From Azolla caroliniana (Eukaryota; Polypodiophyta): a DNA stretch of 64,000 bases. Positions within the stretch are counted from its first letter, which is position 1, and the number at the start of each line of letters is the position of its first letter. Location of the stretch: contig JBHGNT010000015.1 of assembly GCA_043228905.1 (NCBI GenBank), positions 20,088,001 to 20,152,000 of the forward strand, read 5' to 3'. The notes below the pieces were generated by a model. It was not told the DNA's origin. It was given only the letters and a program-made list of their open reading frames with translations, and ran no database searches. This document shows, piece by piece, positions 33,716 through 46,600 of this stretch. The position numbers and the translations under genes were made by a program.

Positions 33716-36700
33716 TTATATTACTGGTTTGAATTGGTATGGTCCCTTCTCCACACCCCAGACCTACAAAACATAGAAAGATTAATGATTTTGTCTTGTG
33801 TGAGAGTGAACTGTCAGACATGCTTATTTAAATTGATATTCAAAACGCCCATTGAATGTTTTCTGGTTGGAAATTTGAGTATAGCAGGAACAAATCTGGC
33901 ACAATATATGGATTTGGAAGAAATTTCATATGTGCATTTGAAGATATTTTCTCGAAATTTCCCATTATTTTATGCATGAAAAAATCAAATTTTCGCAGGT
34001 GATATATAACATAGACTGATAACACAGACTGTTTCCGATATGTAACAGATCGATAAAAATTTCATACCTGGACTCCTTCCTCATTATAACCACGATCCCA
34101 GCAAAGCATTTCCCCATTTCTATATGTGGTGAGCTCTGATGTACAACTTGCTGCACCATTCTGTCGAATAAGATTATATAACCGTCAGATAAAATAAATA
34201 CCTTCAAAGTATCACATAGTGATGGACAAAAGAGAGTTCTTGATTAGACTAAATTGATACCCAAGAATTAGGGTAACCCCCTGGTGGAGTGGAACCTTTG
34301 TATGTACATTGCTCTCCTTGTTCACATCGTGAAAGGTGAACTGTTGTCAGATGCTCAGCAATATCCTAAAATCAAATCAAGTGCCCCCAAACATGATTAT
34401 ACCCAAATGTTCAATTCAAATATTCACTTTTAAATAATTCAAAATTAGCTGGGAACTTGGGAAGTTGAAACTAAGAGGGATGTATGAGATATTGCATCCA
34501 AATTTCAACGCATAATGTTGAGGAAATATGCTGTAATATGCCTTCAGATCTTATGTATTAATAATAGACAAAGCATTGGCGCAAAAGTATGAATTCAGAA
34601 GTTCTTTTCAATTTAATGGTGGAAAGTTACATTCTAGCCTACTCTAGTTTTGTGTCAATCCTCTCTGTTATGTAGTGTTAACAGAAGAATGTTATTCTCA
34701 TATCTTCAAACCTGAGTAGATGCTGGCTTTAAGCTTATGACCCTATTGTTCAGTCGTTCCTTAAAAAAGGATATATCAGATCAAGTCTATGAAACCACTG
34801 CTTCCTTACACTTGACATACAAAACTACATTTTGGGAACATAGTTTTGGCCAAAGAACTTTCTGCTTCCTAGTAGCCTGTTGACAACCTGATAATGTGTC
34901 CTTTTCGTTCTATTGCATATGCCTGCTACTATCGCTAGGCATATAAAGGTCCAAACTCCATTTTGGACGATTGAGTATATAGACAAAAATGCAACAAGTG
35001 CTTCATATATGCACATGAATGGATCCATATAAACATTCATTACCCAACTCCTAGTTCCTTTTATGTATGGGTTATCAAGGTTTCTTAACATGCATTTTAG
35101 ATGATTGAATATGTTGACAAACATTCAACAAGTGCTTCACATACGCACATGAATGGATTGATATGAACATTCATTACCCAATTCATTCCATATAAAAAAG
35201 ACAGTGCCCAGTTCTTGCAAAAGATAGCATGAACAATTTTTAAGTTACTTCACACCAGTCCAAAAAGATGTGAGTACATACCCCAATAATTTCTTCTGGC
35301 TGTGGTCGCTGGTTCTTTGGTCGATCACAAAAGTTCCTATACTCCTCAATATCTCTTACAGCAAATGCAGAGACCTAGGCCCAGAAATATTACCCAAATT
35401 TCTAATGCATACGATAAGAACAGTGTCTATAACACATGTAAACACAAAAAATTGTAGTGCATGTAACAACAAAAACGTGCTAGATAACCTTACCTCTACA
35501 TCACACTTGAGTTCTTTTGAACATGGCTTCAGCTTGAGAAATCTCTGACAAGAAAACAATATTTCAAAAATATTTTAACAAATGAAATACCTATATGGTG
35601 AACACGACATATTAGAAACAAAGTATACGATCATAAACAAACCAATATAAAGAACGGGCATTTCATGCACATTTCTAAGGACTCTTACTTGTCGATAAGG
35701 TTTTTCTGGTGTCCTCCAAAAGGCCTGCACAAGGGATATCCCAGAAATTAAATGGTATGGAATCAAAAGAGTTCCAAACCTGATCTTTATTTTATAAACT
35801 TTAACCAATTACTTAGTTGGCCTAGTAACCAATGCCTTCAGATTCTTCATATTTTGATTGTAGAAAAACCAAGCCTTCTAAAGGGATGTTTATGATTGTT
35901 AAAACTTCTTGAAAATAAATTGTGCTCCTTTTTGATAAATTCTCTAGCATGAATGCACTAAAAATGTCATCGCTTTTTGGTTTATCCTTTACCTGCTCTG
36001 CGTATAGAACCTTTGAGCCATCTGGAAGATCTGTCGCTGGACATGCATGATACCTAGATATAAAATACATCCAGATCAGACTTCCACACAAGTCAAACTT
36101 CTTGAATGTAACTGACCCAATACCTTAGATTGAAATAAGTTTGTGGATCTTGGGCTGCTTGTTCAGAAGAGAACTGAAAATATATCAACTTCAATTCAGA
36201 TTGTGTGTTTTCACTTCATAACTTAATGGTGCTCTACATATAAAATATGTGTAGACAGCTAAACTTAGATCTATTATTTACTCAAAGAATCCACATGCCT
36301 CATAGATTGGAGAAAGATAAGATTGCTTGGAACTAGACCAATATAATAAACAGCAATTACTTGTTTTCTCTGAAATTCTAAATGCAAGAAAATCAAGTTA
36401 TGAAATGTGCACGAACTGTTCTATTTGAAATTCTACATGCTAGAATATTAAGTTGTTAAATGTGCACAATCAGGCAAAATCTAGTCTTGTGATGTAGGCA
36501 ATAATACATACATTGATGTTGAATGGAAAGCAAATGAGCAGTAGTGGGAACTCTGAAAAGTTCATAGTCAATAGCTCCTTCGCCTTTTTATATCTATTGC
36601 ATTTTTTCATTTGTTTCTTGTCTTTGCCAGCTTTATATGCTCTGTCTGAACTTTGTTTCTACTACTCACTATATATACAATCTCTGCCTCGTACAAAAGA

Positions 36701-38024
36701 CATCCAAGTAAATCTACAAACATTGGCTACTCTTAATGATGAAAGACCAATGGTACTAGTGTTCTTTAGAGGATGAAAAGGACACAGTTATAGTTCTTGG
36801 CTAAAAAAGTCCCGGAGCTCTACATAAAAAAAGGCAAATTGGTCCAATGTTAGCATTCATTGGCTATAGTCTCACAATACAAAAAAAAACCACATAGACC
36901 GACCTTGTAAAGAGCATTTTATTCCAATGCTAGCATAGACTGGTATTAATCAACCTCTAACTCAAGCTGATGCTTCTTTTATCTGTAATTTCTGCCGTAA
37001 GGTTTTTCTGGATACACGTTATCTGACAACTTCCGGTCATAAAGGATGAACACTATCTAATGACATCTACGTTAGAGGATGCAACTAAATTGCACACTGT
37101 GACAGTACTATACCATGCATCACAGAGCTCTCTTACATCATTGAAAATAACTCGTACTCCTTGCATATTGATAATTTTTCTATGTTAAAAGTATTTCTAT
37201 TCCATCTCATATCAATAAAATGTCTTAAAATCATTTGAGTCATTGGAAAACAAGTGTAAACAATCACTCCTACACATACAAACGAACTTTCATATTAAAA
37301 TATGCCAGAAATTTTCCCATGCAAATGCTTTCATATCACTGCACATCACAAAATGCTTTTAGAATTATTAAAAAAATGCCAGAAGTTTACACATGCACAT
37401 GGTTCCACATCACCTATGCATGTGTCGGGTTGGATATACACGATTCTCCAAATCAAAAGATGCAAGAAAATTGCATGGCACATATCTCCAGAGTGGATTA
37501 CTATCCATCGCAAAACTCTTAAGAAAATCAGTGAAAGTCTCCGAAAATAAAATATGAACACACATTCCTACACATACAAATTATGAGGATGAAACTCTTC
37601 TAAAAATAACATTATATTTCCTTTCAAACTATCCTCCCATGATAACTGTGAGCATTGTCGATGATGAAAGATGAAACCAGAAATTGCACACCTACAGTTC
37701 CATATACTCCATCTCAAAACACAAAGCTCTCTTAAAAACCAATGGAAAACAGAGCATTGGACACGCTCATTCACAACATATGAGAGTCTGCGAATATACA
37801 CTAAATTCTTGTTTTAGAGATGAGGATCAAAGTCTTACTTTTTCACCGGAGAGAGAATCGGCAACCTTACGAGTATGATCGTCCCATAGTTTGGTGTCCT
37901 TGGTGAGCTTACGGATGATAAGGGCGCCACCGAGTAGACCTAGGGCTGAGAAAACCAGGTTTCTCAGAGATTTCCCACCATTCTCTGCAGTGGAACCTCC
38001 AGCTCCATCTTCAGGGGAACCACC

Positions 38025-38030
<6 letters not shown>
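33716..38030 (-). CDS. CRL: CRL (crumpled leaf) / CpcT-CpeT-type chromophore lyase-like protein, 9 exons
   Basis: Exons (minus): 38030-37839, 36173-36124, 36053-35993, 35724-35689, 35544-35494, 35374-35282, 34365-34261, 34160-34068, 33763-33716; 242 residues, closed frame, all GT-AG. The N-terminus is Gly/Ser-rich, then a membrane segment at about residues 24-39 (LVFSALGLLGGALIIR). The CpcT/CpeT-like domain follows: FSSEQAAQDPQTYFNLR, VLYAEQAFWRTPEKPYRQR, ELKCDVEVSAFAVRD, FCDRPKNQRPQPEEIIGDI, HLTTVHLSRC, NSWNGAASCTSEL, CWDRGYNEEG, then VWG...GPYQFKP. Arabidopsis CRL is an outer plastid envelope protein of about 250 residues needed for plastid division and cell-cycle balance. It resembles cyanobacterial bilin lyases but its activity in plants is uncertain. 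The GA-rich leader ends right at the ATG. Intron 1 is 1.7 kb. Confidence 0.92.
34962..35190. repeat. tandem duplication in a CRL intron, period about 134 bp
   Basis: Two copies share GATTGA.TAT.T.GACAAA..CAACAAGTGCTTCA.ATA.GCACATGAATGGAT and ACATTCATTACCCAA. The first starts near 34962 and the second near 35096. About 85 per cent alike by eye. Confidence 0.8.

Positions 38031-38062
<32 letters not shown>
38031..38062 (-). repeat. GA tract in the CRL leader
   Basis: On the gene strand about 15 GA units stand directly against the start codon, so the CRL messenger leader would end in a long purine run. GA tracts are common in plant core promoters and leaders. Confidence 0.9.
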
Positions 38063-38065
<3 letters not shown>

Positions 38066-38527
38066 TCCTTTTATGAAAGAGAAAGGCTGTATATTTTTTT
38101 GTATTCTTTGCCTTCGGATAACCATTTCCTCTATTTCCCGGAATGCCCCTGAGTTTTCATTATTCCAACAAATACCCCTACCCCTGCCCTTACTTAATCC
38201 TTTGTTTCACCTAGGTACACTGCGAGATAATCTACCTATATGTGTCGTGTCTTGACTACCTCTATGTTGCCCGCTTGTGGGTTTCAGGGAGAGTTTCCAC
38301 GGGGCATGGCCCATCTTACGAGAGAAAATGGCACAATTGGCGGCTTGTACAAATCTGTCTTATAATTATGGTATGGTAAAGGGCATAACAGCAAGCGCCT
38401 TCTAGCTAGATTTGGGAATGCAAGGGCGGCGGGTGAGAGATCTGGCTATGCTTTCTTTGCGGCATGATACTCTCATTTAATGGATACTTGACGGTGTCCT
38501 CATGGGGCCCTTGTTGTTCGCCCATCA

Positions 38528-39163
38528 TGTTGGGAATATGTCCCTCCAGTGGAAGGAAGAGCTGACTGTTCGGAAAGCCGACAGTCGAAAACAGGGAGTC
38601 GATTGTTTGAGAATTCGACTATTATTATTATGGTAATAATAATGATGATGTTAGGAAACAGGTTTCTCCGGATGGGGACAGAGAGGAGCCGAGGCCAAGG
38701 CCGAAACCGGAATCGTGTACATAGCCAACTCGGGAGACTATAATTGTAAATAGTCTAGATGTGCACCCCATGTGGGCTAGGTATGTAAATAGCCAGAAAG
38801 TTGCGTAAGTATATATGTAACTAGGGCAAACTTTTGTGAGAGAGGTACAGAAGTTGTAGTGTGCAGGAGAGCGAGAGAGAGAGAGTGTGTGTGTGTGTGA
38901 GCCGCGCCATAGCTGTGTGAGTAACAGCAGACGCGAAGAGCCCTGTGCGGCTGATACACTCGACAGAGTGTTGTATTCCTCTTGGTGTTGTATATCCACT
39001 TTGTATAGTGAAGATTTTTGTTCACCCGTGGTTTTCCCCGTTTTAGGGTTTCCACGTAAATCTCTATGCACTCTTGTTTATCTTGTCTTTCTAGCATTTC
39101 TGTAAATCGTATTTTAGCACGTAGTTCGTTTATTGTGATCTATTCCGCATCGATTTCTCGACA
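38528..39163 (+). mobile_element. solo LTR, 636 bp, with target duplication CATCA
   Basis: It starts TGTTGGGAATATG and ends TTTCTCGACA, with a perfect 5-bp direct repeat CATCA on each side (38523-38527 and 39164-39168). The body has copia-LTR-like features: ATTATT repeats, AG/GT microsatellite, and a CCCGTGGTTTTCCCCGTTTTAGGGTTTCCACGT stretch near the 3' end. No internal region is present. The copia assignment and orientation are inferred. Confidence 0.8.
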
Positions 39164-39168
39164 CATCA

Positions 39169-42100
39169 CACATGGTGGGATCTCTATATTAATCGTAATG
39201 TGAAGGGAAACATCATCGTCAAACTCAACCCTTCAAACACATCATGTATCTGCTCTCTTGGAGCTTACTAGGCAAAAGGACAATAAGGGAGGTGGAAGAG
39301 AAGAGAAGGCGAAAAATACAACTATTATATTCAATTGTGTCGCTTGCTTTCTTACTTTTGATGAATGGGTAAATATCCCATTTTTTGTTGTAAAACATTT
39401 GTCTCATGGGCCAATTTTGGCCTTAGAAGACGTTAATATTTCTTTCTTTCTTTCTTTCTTTCTTATGTCTGAGTGTGCTTTTCTACATGGTTCATGTTTA
39501 ATACAAATTGAAGTACACTTGAGCTACATGAATTTACTTCTCGTCGATACCTTTTACATCTTAGTCATTGGACGCCTCCTTAATTGAGGGCCCCTTTCTA
39601 TTCTTGAGCTAGAATATATTTCTATCTTGAGCATAAAATATATTAAGTAGTCGAGATATTGATGTGCACTATTTACAATTGATTTACAAGACTGGTATTG
39701 GCCTATTGGAATTACAACTTCCCACCGAACCAACATTATGGCATGCCCATGAGATAAAATATTTACATGCATGAACCCGAAACCAAATTGGTGGCTTGGG
39801 ATTCAACATGGAGGGTAGTTGGAGGCTCCTTGTTGACATTGGTTGGAGAATTCCTTGCTATCGTGAGCGGGGCTGCCAATGTGGCATAATTGTTTAGCCA
39901 TTGAGCAAGTAGACATTGCATTCTCTCGAGGGTGGCAACCACTAGGTTGACATATCTTTCTTCGAGGTCTTTTGAACTTCGACCATATCCTCAGTGTAGG
40001 TGACATTTTCTTCTTGCATTTATGTTTCAATGTATTTCCAAAGAATGTGTAGGTTTGTAGTTTCCACCACCCAACAGAGACCATAGCTTGTGGATAAGGA
40101 TAGACACCCGAGTGGCAAGTTCAAGGTGGAAAGTGCCCACATGTTCCCAAACTTGGTCCTAATGCTCTTGAACTAGAGAAATGGTGATAGTGAGTAGTTG
40201 GATTATCATGACTATACCTTGCAACCATTGGAGGTGGTGTCTATACAAGTGTTTTTGGATGTCGCCATATCGATAGTCACCAAGTTGGTCCATCAAAACA
40301 TATCACATAATGAATCTTTTTCTCTTCAAAATTAGTGAGGTGCTTCGCCAAAGCCTCATGTTGTTGGAGAGAGATTGTGGATTTCTCTTCTATCATTTTC
40401 AATCAATCCAATACTCAACAACTTTGCATTGAGCATGTGCCCTATATTCGTCCATCCTCTTCTAGGCTTCGTCAAACAGTCGATAATGGTTGTTGGCTAC
40501 TTTAAAAAGACTCAACCTAAATGAGGTTGATGTGGATATGTGTTTGCCATTTTGTGACTCAGTGTGTACATTGTCAAAAATAATTTGTAGTAGATAGAGG
40601 ACAAGTAAAAAAAAGGAAATAAAGACTCCTTAAATAAGGAGAATACTGTTTATTGGCATATCAAGGATCGTTGGCCAATTAACCAACATATACGACTTTA
40701 AAGTCAAACAATTGGATGGTGACCTACCACACAAGTATAATATATTGTTTGTCATACCAAGGATAGATATATTATGGTAGGATTATTCATTTCGGTAAAG
40801 CAAATGAACATTTGCTCTATTTTTGTGCTTCACCACCTTGTAAGTTAAGCCTTACGTATTCAATAGTCTAAATTATTTGACTATATGAAGGCGTGTGTGT
40901 ATATGTTCAGCATCACTAATCACCTTAGGTTGTTAGGTTTCTTTACCACCTGACATACTCCCCACGGAGATAATAAAAAAGGATGTCAACACATTGAAAG
41001 ACGAAAATGTGGAATAAGTCAACCATATAAATACATAATCAATGTGGGGAAATAACAAAAACTTCGGAGCATTGGGAAGTGATTCTTGTTTATTTATGGA
41101 TATTTAAATGACTGAATCTTTATATGTTTGTTATAAAATTTGTAAAAACGTTGCTCCATCACCATTCTCAAATGCAATTGTGTAGTATGCTTGAATGCCA
41201 TGCTCAAGAAAACCTCCTTCAAACGCACCTTCTATTTCTTCTCTTTATCTCCTCATCTTTGTAAAAGATTGTCCGGGTTTCGGGAAAAAAAGGAAGATTG
41301 TCCAAACAACCTTTCGATAAACTTAACATTCAAAAAACTCTAGCATAATTGTGAATTTTAACAATTTGGATGATTGATGTAATGGCCATGATCTAAAATG
41401 ATAAAATATGCACCATTTGGAGTTTATATCCTCCCTCTTCCGATACATGTATTGATTAATATGTATCATAAGGTGTGTTCTAGTCTAATTGATCATTAAG
41501 CATGTTTTTTCAATTGCCTAAGATTTTACTTTCATGTGAGTGAGTGTGAGGTTTCCTTCATAATCGATGACAACGTTTGTTTACAATGGAATATTCTACA
41601 AATACATCCAAATAATGGTTGGTTTCAATGTAACTTTACATGAAATTAATGTTGTAACCAAGGGTATGAAGAGTTCGACTAATGCAAAAAAAGTTGCCAG
41701 GGGTCATTTTTATTAAAGGTATGCTATTGTCAGTGAAAACTTCACCTTGATGATAAATGTCAATAGATTCTAGTTATTTTAATCTTTGCAATTAACATCA
41801 GACCGAGTTCTATTGACAATGGAACATCCAAGATATTAGTATGTTCATGAATTCTTTGTTTTTATCAAGCTTCGTGTAATAGGGTATAAAGGTAATATCT
41901 ATGAATCTATATACCCCCCCCTAGATGTGAAGGGGGTCATATGGTAACAATGTTAAATAAGGAAGAGCCATAAAGGCGAAACTAAACACCTTTGGAGGGC
42001 CCCTTCTTTGTTATATTCCCCATAGTTATGGCATAAACATATATCTCTCTCTATCTTAATATATATCTTAATCTCACTACATAAGCTTAAATATTGTAAT

Positions 42101-42630
42101 TAAGTTAAGCTTGTAACTAATTAAGTGGACTAATGAAAGCTCAATTGTGTTTGTGATTTCTTATCTCATTGCTTTTCTATTGATCACGTGGAAATGTAGT
42201 AAAGTTTCTTCGTGATTTAAGTTGTAAGTCTTATGAATGCGATTAGGTAGGAAAATAATATTAGGGTTGCTTAGTAGTTAGCCCATACGCTAGTAAGTCC
42301 AAAGTGATTGACACTCACTCTCACCCATCTCGCTAACAAATAATGGCTATGGTAGATTATTGTAAAAGATGCTACAAATAATGGCTTTGATCAATAGCGA
42401 ACTTACAAGATTATTTACCATTGTATATGTGGAGTTCCCTTCAATTTTGTCTCTTTGAACGGTGTGTATTTAAAAAAGTAATTCATTTGAGAACGAGATA
42501 ATGCATGGAATCACAATCTCAAAATCCACAAATATATTCCTATAATTTCATAATACCATGTTTGATCAACATTGATGAGTCATTTATTTAAAATACATGA
42601 GTATGTAACTGTATAGTCTACAAATAGACC
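39169..42630. other. intergenic sequence, no gene recognised
   Basis: No long frame and no clear element ends. It is probably old transposon debris. A 30-base piece at about 39411-39445 (TTGGCCTTAGAAGACGTTAA) matches the reverse complement of about 59500-59535. Confidence 0.45.
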
Positions 42631-42636
42631 ATGACG

Positions 42637-43608
42637 AGTGAAGGACATGGAAAGAGGTTCTGAAATTCATGCAATGATAGAAAAAGATGGTTCTCTGGAT
42701 ATGTACCCTGTGGTCATGCTGAGAAAGCACTTTATTGCTATGAAAATATGCAGCTTGAGGGAGTGTCTTTGGATGCGATAACATTTATTTTTGGATTTCA
42801 AGCTTGCAACGACATAGAATCCATTGATAAAGGCCAAGAAATACATAATCAACTTGTAAAAAGAGGGTTTTTTGAAACCAACATTGTTGTTGGCAATTCC
42901 TTGCTTGATATATGTGCTAAATGTGGCTTGGTTGTTGAAGCTACATGAGTGTTTAAGAGTCTTCCAATTAAAGATGTCTCCTGGACATCACTAATAACAG
43001 GATATGCAAAACATTGTCATGGTGATGAAGCATGTAAGAGCTTTGCAGAGATGAAACATAGAGGCATCCAACCAAGTGCTTTCAATTTTGTGGGCATCTT
43101 GAAAGCTTGTGTTAGCAGTACAAGAGCAACTCAAAAGGGATGTGAGATGCATGTCAAGATTGAAAAGAAAGGGGTTGTTGGATGAAAACATTATTCTTGG
43201 ATATGCCAAACATGAACAAGGTCAAGAAGCAATGGAATGTTTTGAAATGTTGCACTTGGAGGATGCCCAACCTAATGCTACCACATTTATTTCCATGTTG
43301 AAAGTTTGTGGAAGCATGCAAATTGCAAATAAGGGCCAAGAAATACATGTTGTCATTGGCAAAGAGAGAACATTAGAAAGAGATCTAGATGTTGGCACAA
43401 CTTTAGTGGATATGTATGTAAAGTGCGGTGTAATTGTCAAAGCACAAGAAGTATTTGACAACCTTCTAGCTTAGAACATTGTAACATGGAATAGGTGAAT
43501 ATCAGGATATACAATATTCATTGTAATATTGTACTATTTTGTATATTGCCTCTGGCCACTTTAATTTTAATACCAATAGAGGATATTTTTTCATGAAAAA
43601 AAAGAGGC
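42637..43608 (+). pseudogene. PPR (PLS-class) relic with a LINE-type 3' tail
   Basis: Pentatricopeptide pieces follow in order: MERGSEIHAMIEKDG, then (new frame) EGVSLDAITFIFGFQACN, KGQEIHNQLVKRG, VGNSLLDICAKCG, a TGA at 42946-42948, VFKSLPIKDVSWTSLITGY, then after a frameshift and deletion GYAKHEQGQEAMECFEML, FISMLKVCGSMQ, LVDMYVKCGVIVKAQEVFD, ending at a stop near 43474. PPR proteins bind organelle RNA; this one is dead. The sequence then passes directly into AATATTGTACTATTTTGTATATTGCC...ATGAAAAAAAA (about 43525-43605), the same tail as the retroinsertion at 1053-1802. GACCATGACGAGT before it (about 42627-42639) resembles GGCCATGAAGAGT after the A tail (about 43608-43620), a possible target duplication. 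Confidence 0.75.
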
Positions 43609-43620
43609 CATGAAGAGTAG

Positions 43621-46600
43621 TGGGACACAAAGTCCTCAATTGAAGGTAATGGATTTCGTCAAAGTCTTCATGGTGTTGTTTGGTGATCAATTGCTAGTCA
43701 ATATTACAAGGTGCACTTAGTAGTAAGAGATTTGAAATGCATGCGCACAAGAAGATTCTACCACAAAATTAGGGAACATGCATTTACTACATTATTTTCT
43801 TCTTCTCATTCTCATGATAAGATAATGACATTATTCTTTGCTAAGCCATATAGAACAAGTATGTAAATCAATCCTCATCATGTAAACATGTCTCAACAAA
43901 TATCAACAGTTTTCTATTAATCTAAATATCCACAGAATCTTCTTTCCTCTCTCTCATCAAACCTACATTTGCTTATGATTAAAGCCCAAAGAGGCATGTT
44001 GATTATAACCTGAGTAATTAACCCAAATTTGAAAGTTGGTCAATTCATATTGTCTCATGGTTAATTTGATTCGATCAACCAATTAAAAGTCCATTCGATA
44101 TATTCTTTCATATCAAACATCATCACATGGTATCACATATTCTTTGCACAAGAAGCAGGGTTATATGATTACAATGTCTCATCAAGCTCAATCAAAATGG
44201 GAACCATGGAGTATCACAAGTCATAGATTTAATAGTACCTCATGATATGTACACAGTAATCCCAACTTCATATTTGATCAACTTTTCCCTCAAAACTCTC
44301 TCGTCTATCCACATACATAACTATTGGGTTGCTTCTTCATTCATCCTCTGGTGTGATTTTCAATTGAACTTCACTCATTTGAAAACTTGTGATTTGCCGT
44401 AAGGCGTTCAAATACGTACTTGTTACTAGGAGAATAAGCAACATTCCATTGGTTGTTATCTCAAGAGATACATGGGCAAAATGGGTAGCCAACTTCCTCT
44501 TAACAATATCATTATTCTTGCTCATGCCGAGTGTTTGGACATCATGTTCACTATATGACTACAATATGCTTGGTTGTATAATAATGTTAATGAAAGATAT
44601 ATCAAGGACCTAAATATATTTCTTAGGAAGAAGAGAAATTAGGAAATGTTTTGTAACAAGTTCAAATAATAAAGCGAATTCATTATTAATAAAACAATAA
44701 AAGAGAGAGACAACAAGAAAAAGGGAGATATTTCAATTCAAAATGAGCATGTGCTCTCAATATTACAATATCCCTTGATAAAGGCTATGGATGCATCCTA
44801 CACTAGACTTGTAGATATGCAAAATATTGGGATTAGGGACACGTGCTACTATTCCAAAGTGAATCAATTTGAGTGAAGGATGGTGTGTCGCCACTATACC
44901 ACTATACGAGTGAATAGAATTGAATGAACAATGAAAGTATGCAAGAAGTTAACCCTTTATATACACGTAAAATTATTAAGTCTAGTATCCATTGTCTAGA
45001 ATAGTCGTCCGCGTGATAATGAATGAACCTATATCTAGCCTTATTTTCAACCCTTAATTAAGGAAATATGTGTGATTGTCCAAATATGTTTCAATGACGA
45101 TAGTGTTTGAAGCTCTTTATAAAAAACCTTTGGTAGACAATTCCATGACATATGATTTAGAGCATATTTGCAACCACAAGATTGTGCATGAATATTATAG
45201 TTAGCATATATACCATTATCATCGAATTAAAGCACATGTGATCAAATGTAGAAACTAATATGTATGAACATGTATTGGAATGGCCTTTCCAATTCCCTAT
45301 GGTACTCATTGACAACTTTTTGTTTTCTAGTGCTATTTGTAAAAATACCTCTAGTTTCATAATTGTGAGACTACCCTTAGCTTTGAGAAATTGTAAATTG
45401 TGTCTACTTGGCCATCTAATGTCACTTACATTTCTCCTACTCCAATTGATTGTCTTATACCACTTCCGGGTTCTTACAATCAAGTGATGACTCTAACCAT
45501 TTACCTTTTGCCAAATACATCACCAATTGCAAAATCATAAAAATTGTTTTTTGTAGCACATGCTTTTTGTGTTTCGAAGGCATTCTAACTAGTTCTAAAA
45601 AGTTAAAAGGCATCCTCGCAACTATGAGAAATCACAACTAGCCCTATTTTCTACCACATCGAGATATGTTCGTTGAAACGAAATTCACATTAATTTGAAA
45701 TGTGATGTCCTGGTGGTTGAAATCATTTGTACTTTTTGACCATTGCGTATTATCTGTCTTGCATCGAATATCACATATAATATGTTCAACATTCTACTTT
45801 CTAAGTTGTAACTTTCAAAGGACTATGTTATCACATGGGCACTCATAAAGAGACATTTATGTATGTTGTTTACTTCATTAAACTATTACTTTAAAACATG
45901 GATAACATCCTGGGTTTACATTTTCACATGGCTTCAATGAGTTGTCGTGAATGGCATAATGTAATTTGACAAGGACAATGTCGTATTCAATATATTTTAA
46001 TTGCAATTTGCCATATATGCAATTGGTTTGGTAATCTAAGATTGCAATTGTCTACATTTGCTAAACTACAAGGGCCCAACACATGAAAACAACATTGTTA
46101 AGAAAATAATGAAATTAGAATTGTGCATGCTTATACCCCCATTCTTGCTCCCATTTTTCGTATTAGGTAGTGGAGAGCCATGTTTTTATCAACCCATGCA
46201 CATGGGTTCAAGCTTGGTAAGAGTACTACTTTATTGGACACCAATCACACCACTATGCATTTAGGGGTTGAACACGTGACTTTCTGGCTCTCTAATAGAC
46301 AATCTTAGTAGGTGGAGCAACATATAGTTAGGCCCTATCTTATCGATCGTAATCAGTCTCTCGTGGACTTTTAAAAGATCCTTCTCTCCATTGATGATAA
46401 CTTTCCTTATGAAAGGAAAAAAAAACACTACGATGACTATTTTACCATGGAATTTGTATCCCACTGGGATCCACACCACCAAGACTCACTTGCAATGAAC
46501 TTTGGAATTCATCTAGGATCCATATGCTAAGAACCCACTCTGAACTTATAGACTGATTTAGACGACAAACATGATGACATTTTACCTAATACCTTGCATG

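Noticed and set aside
45157-45483. 108-codon minus-strand frame
   Set aside because: No motif and a composition like the surrounding debris; possibly a decayed transposon protein but not supportable.
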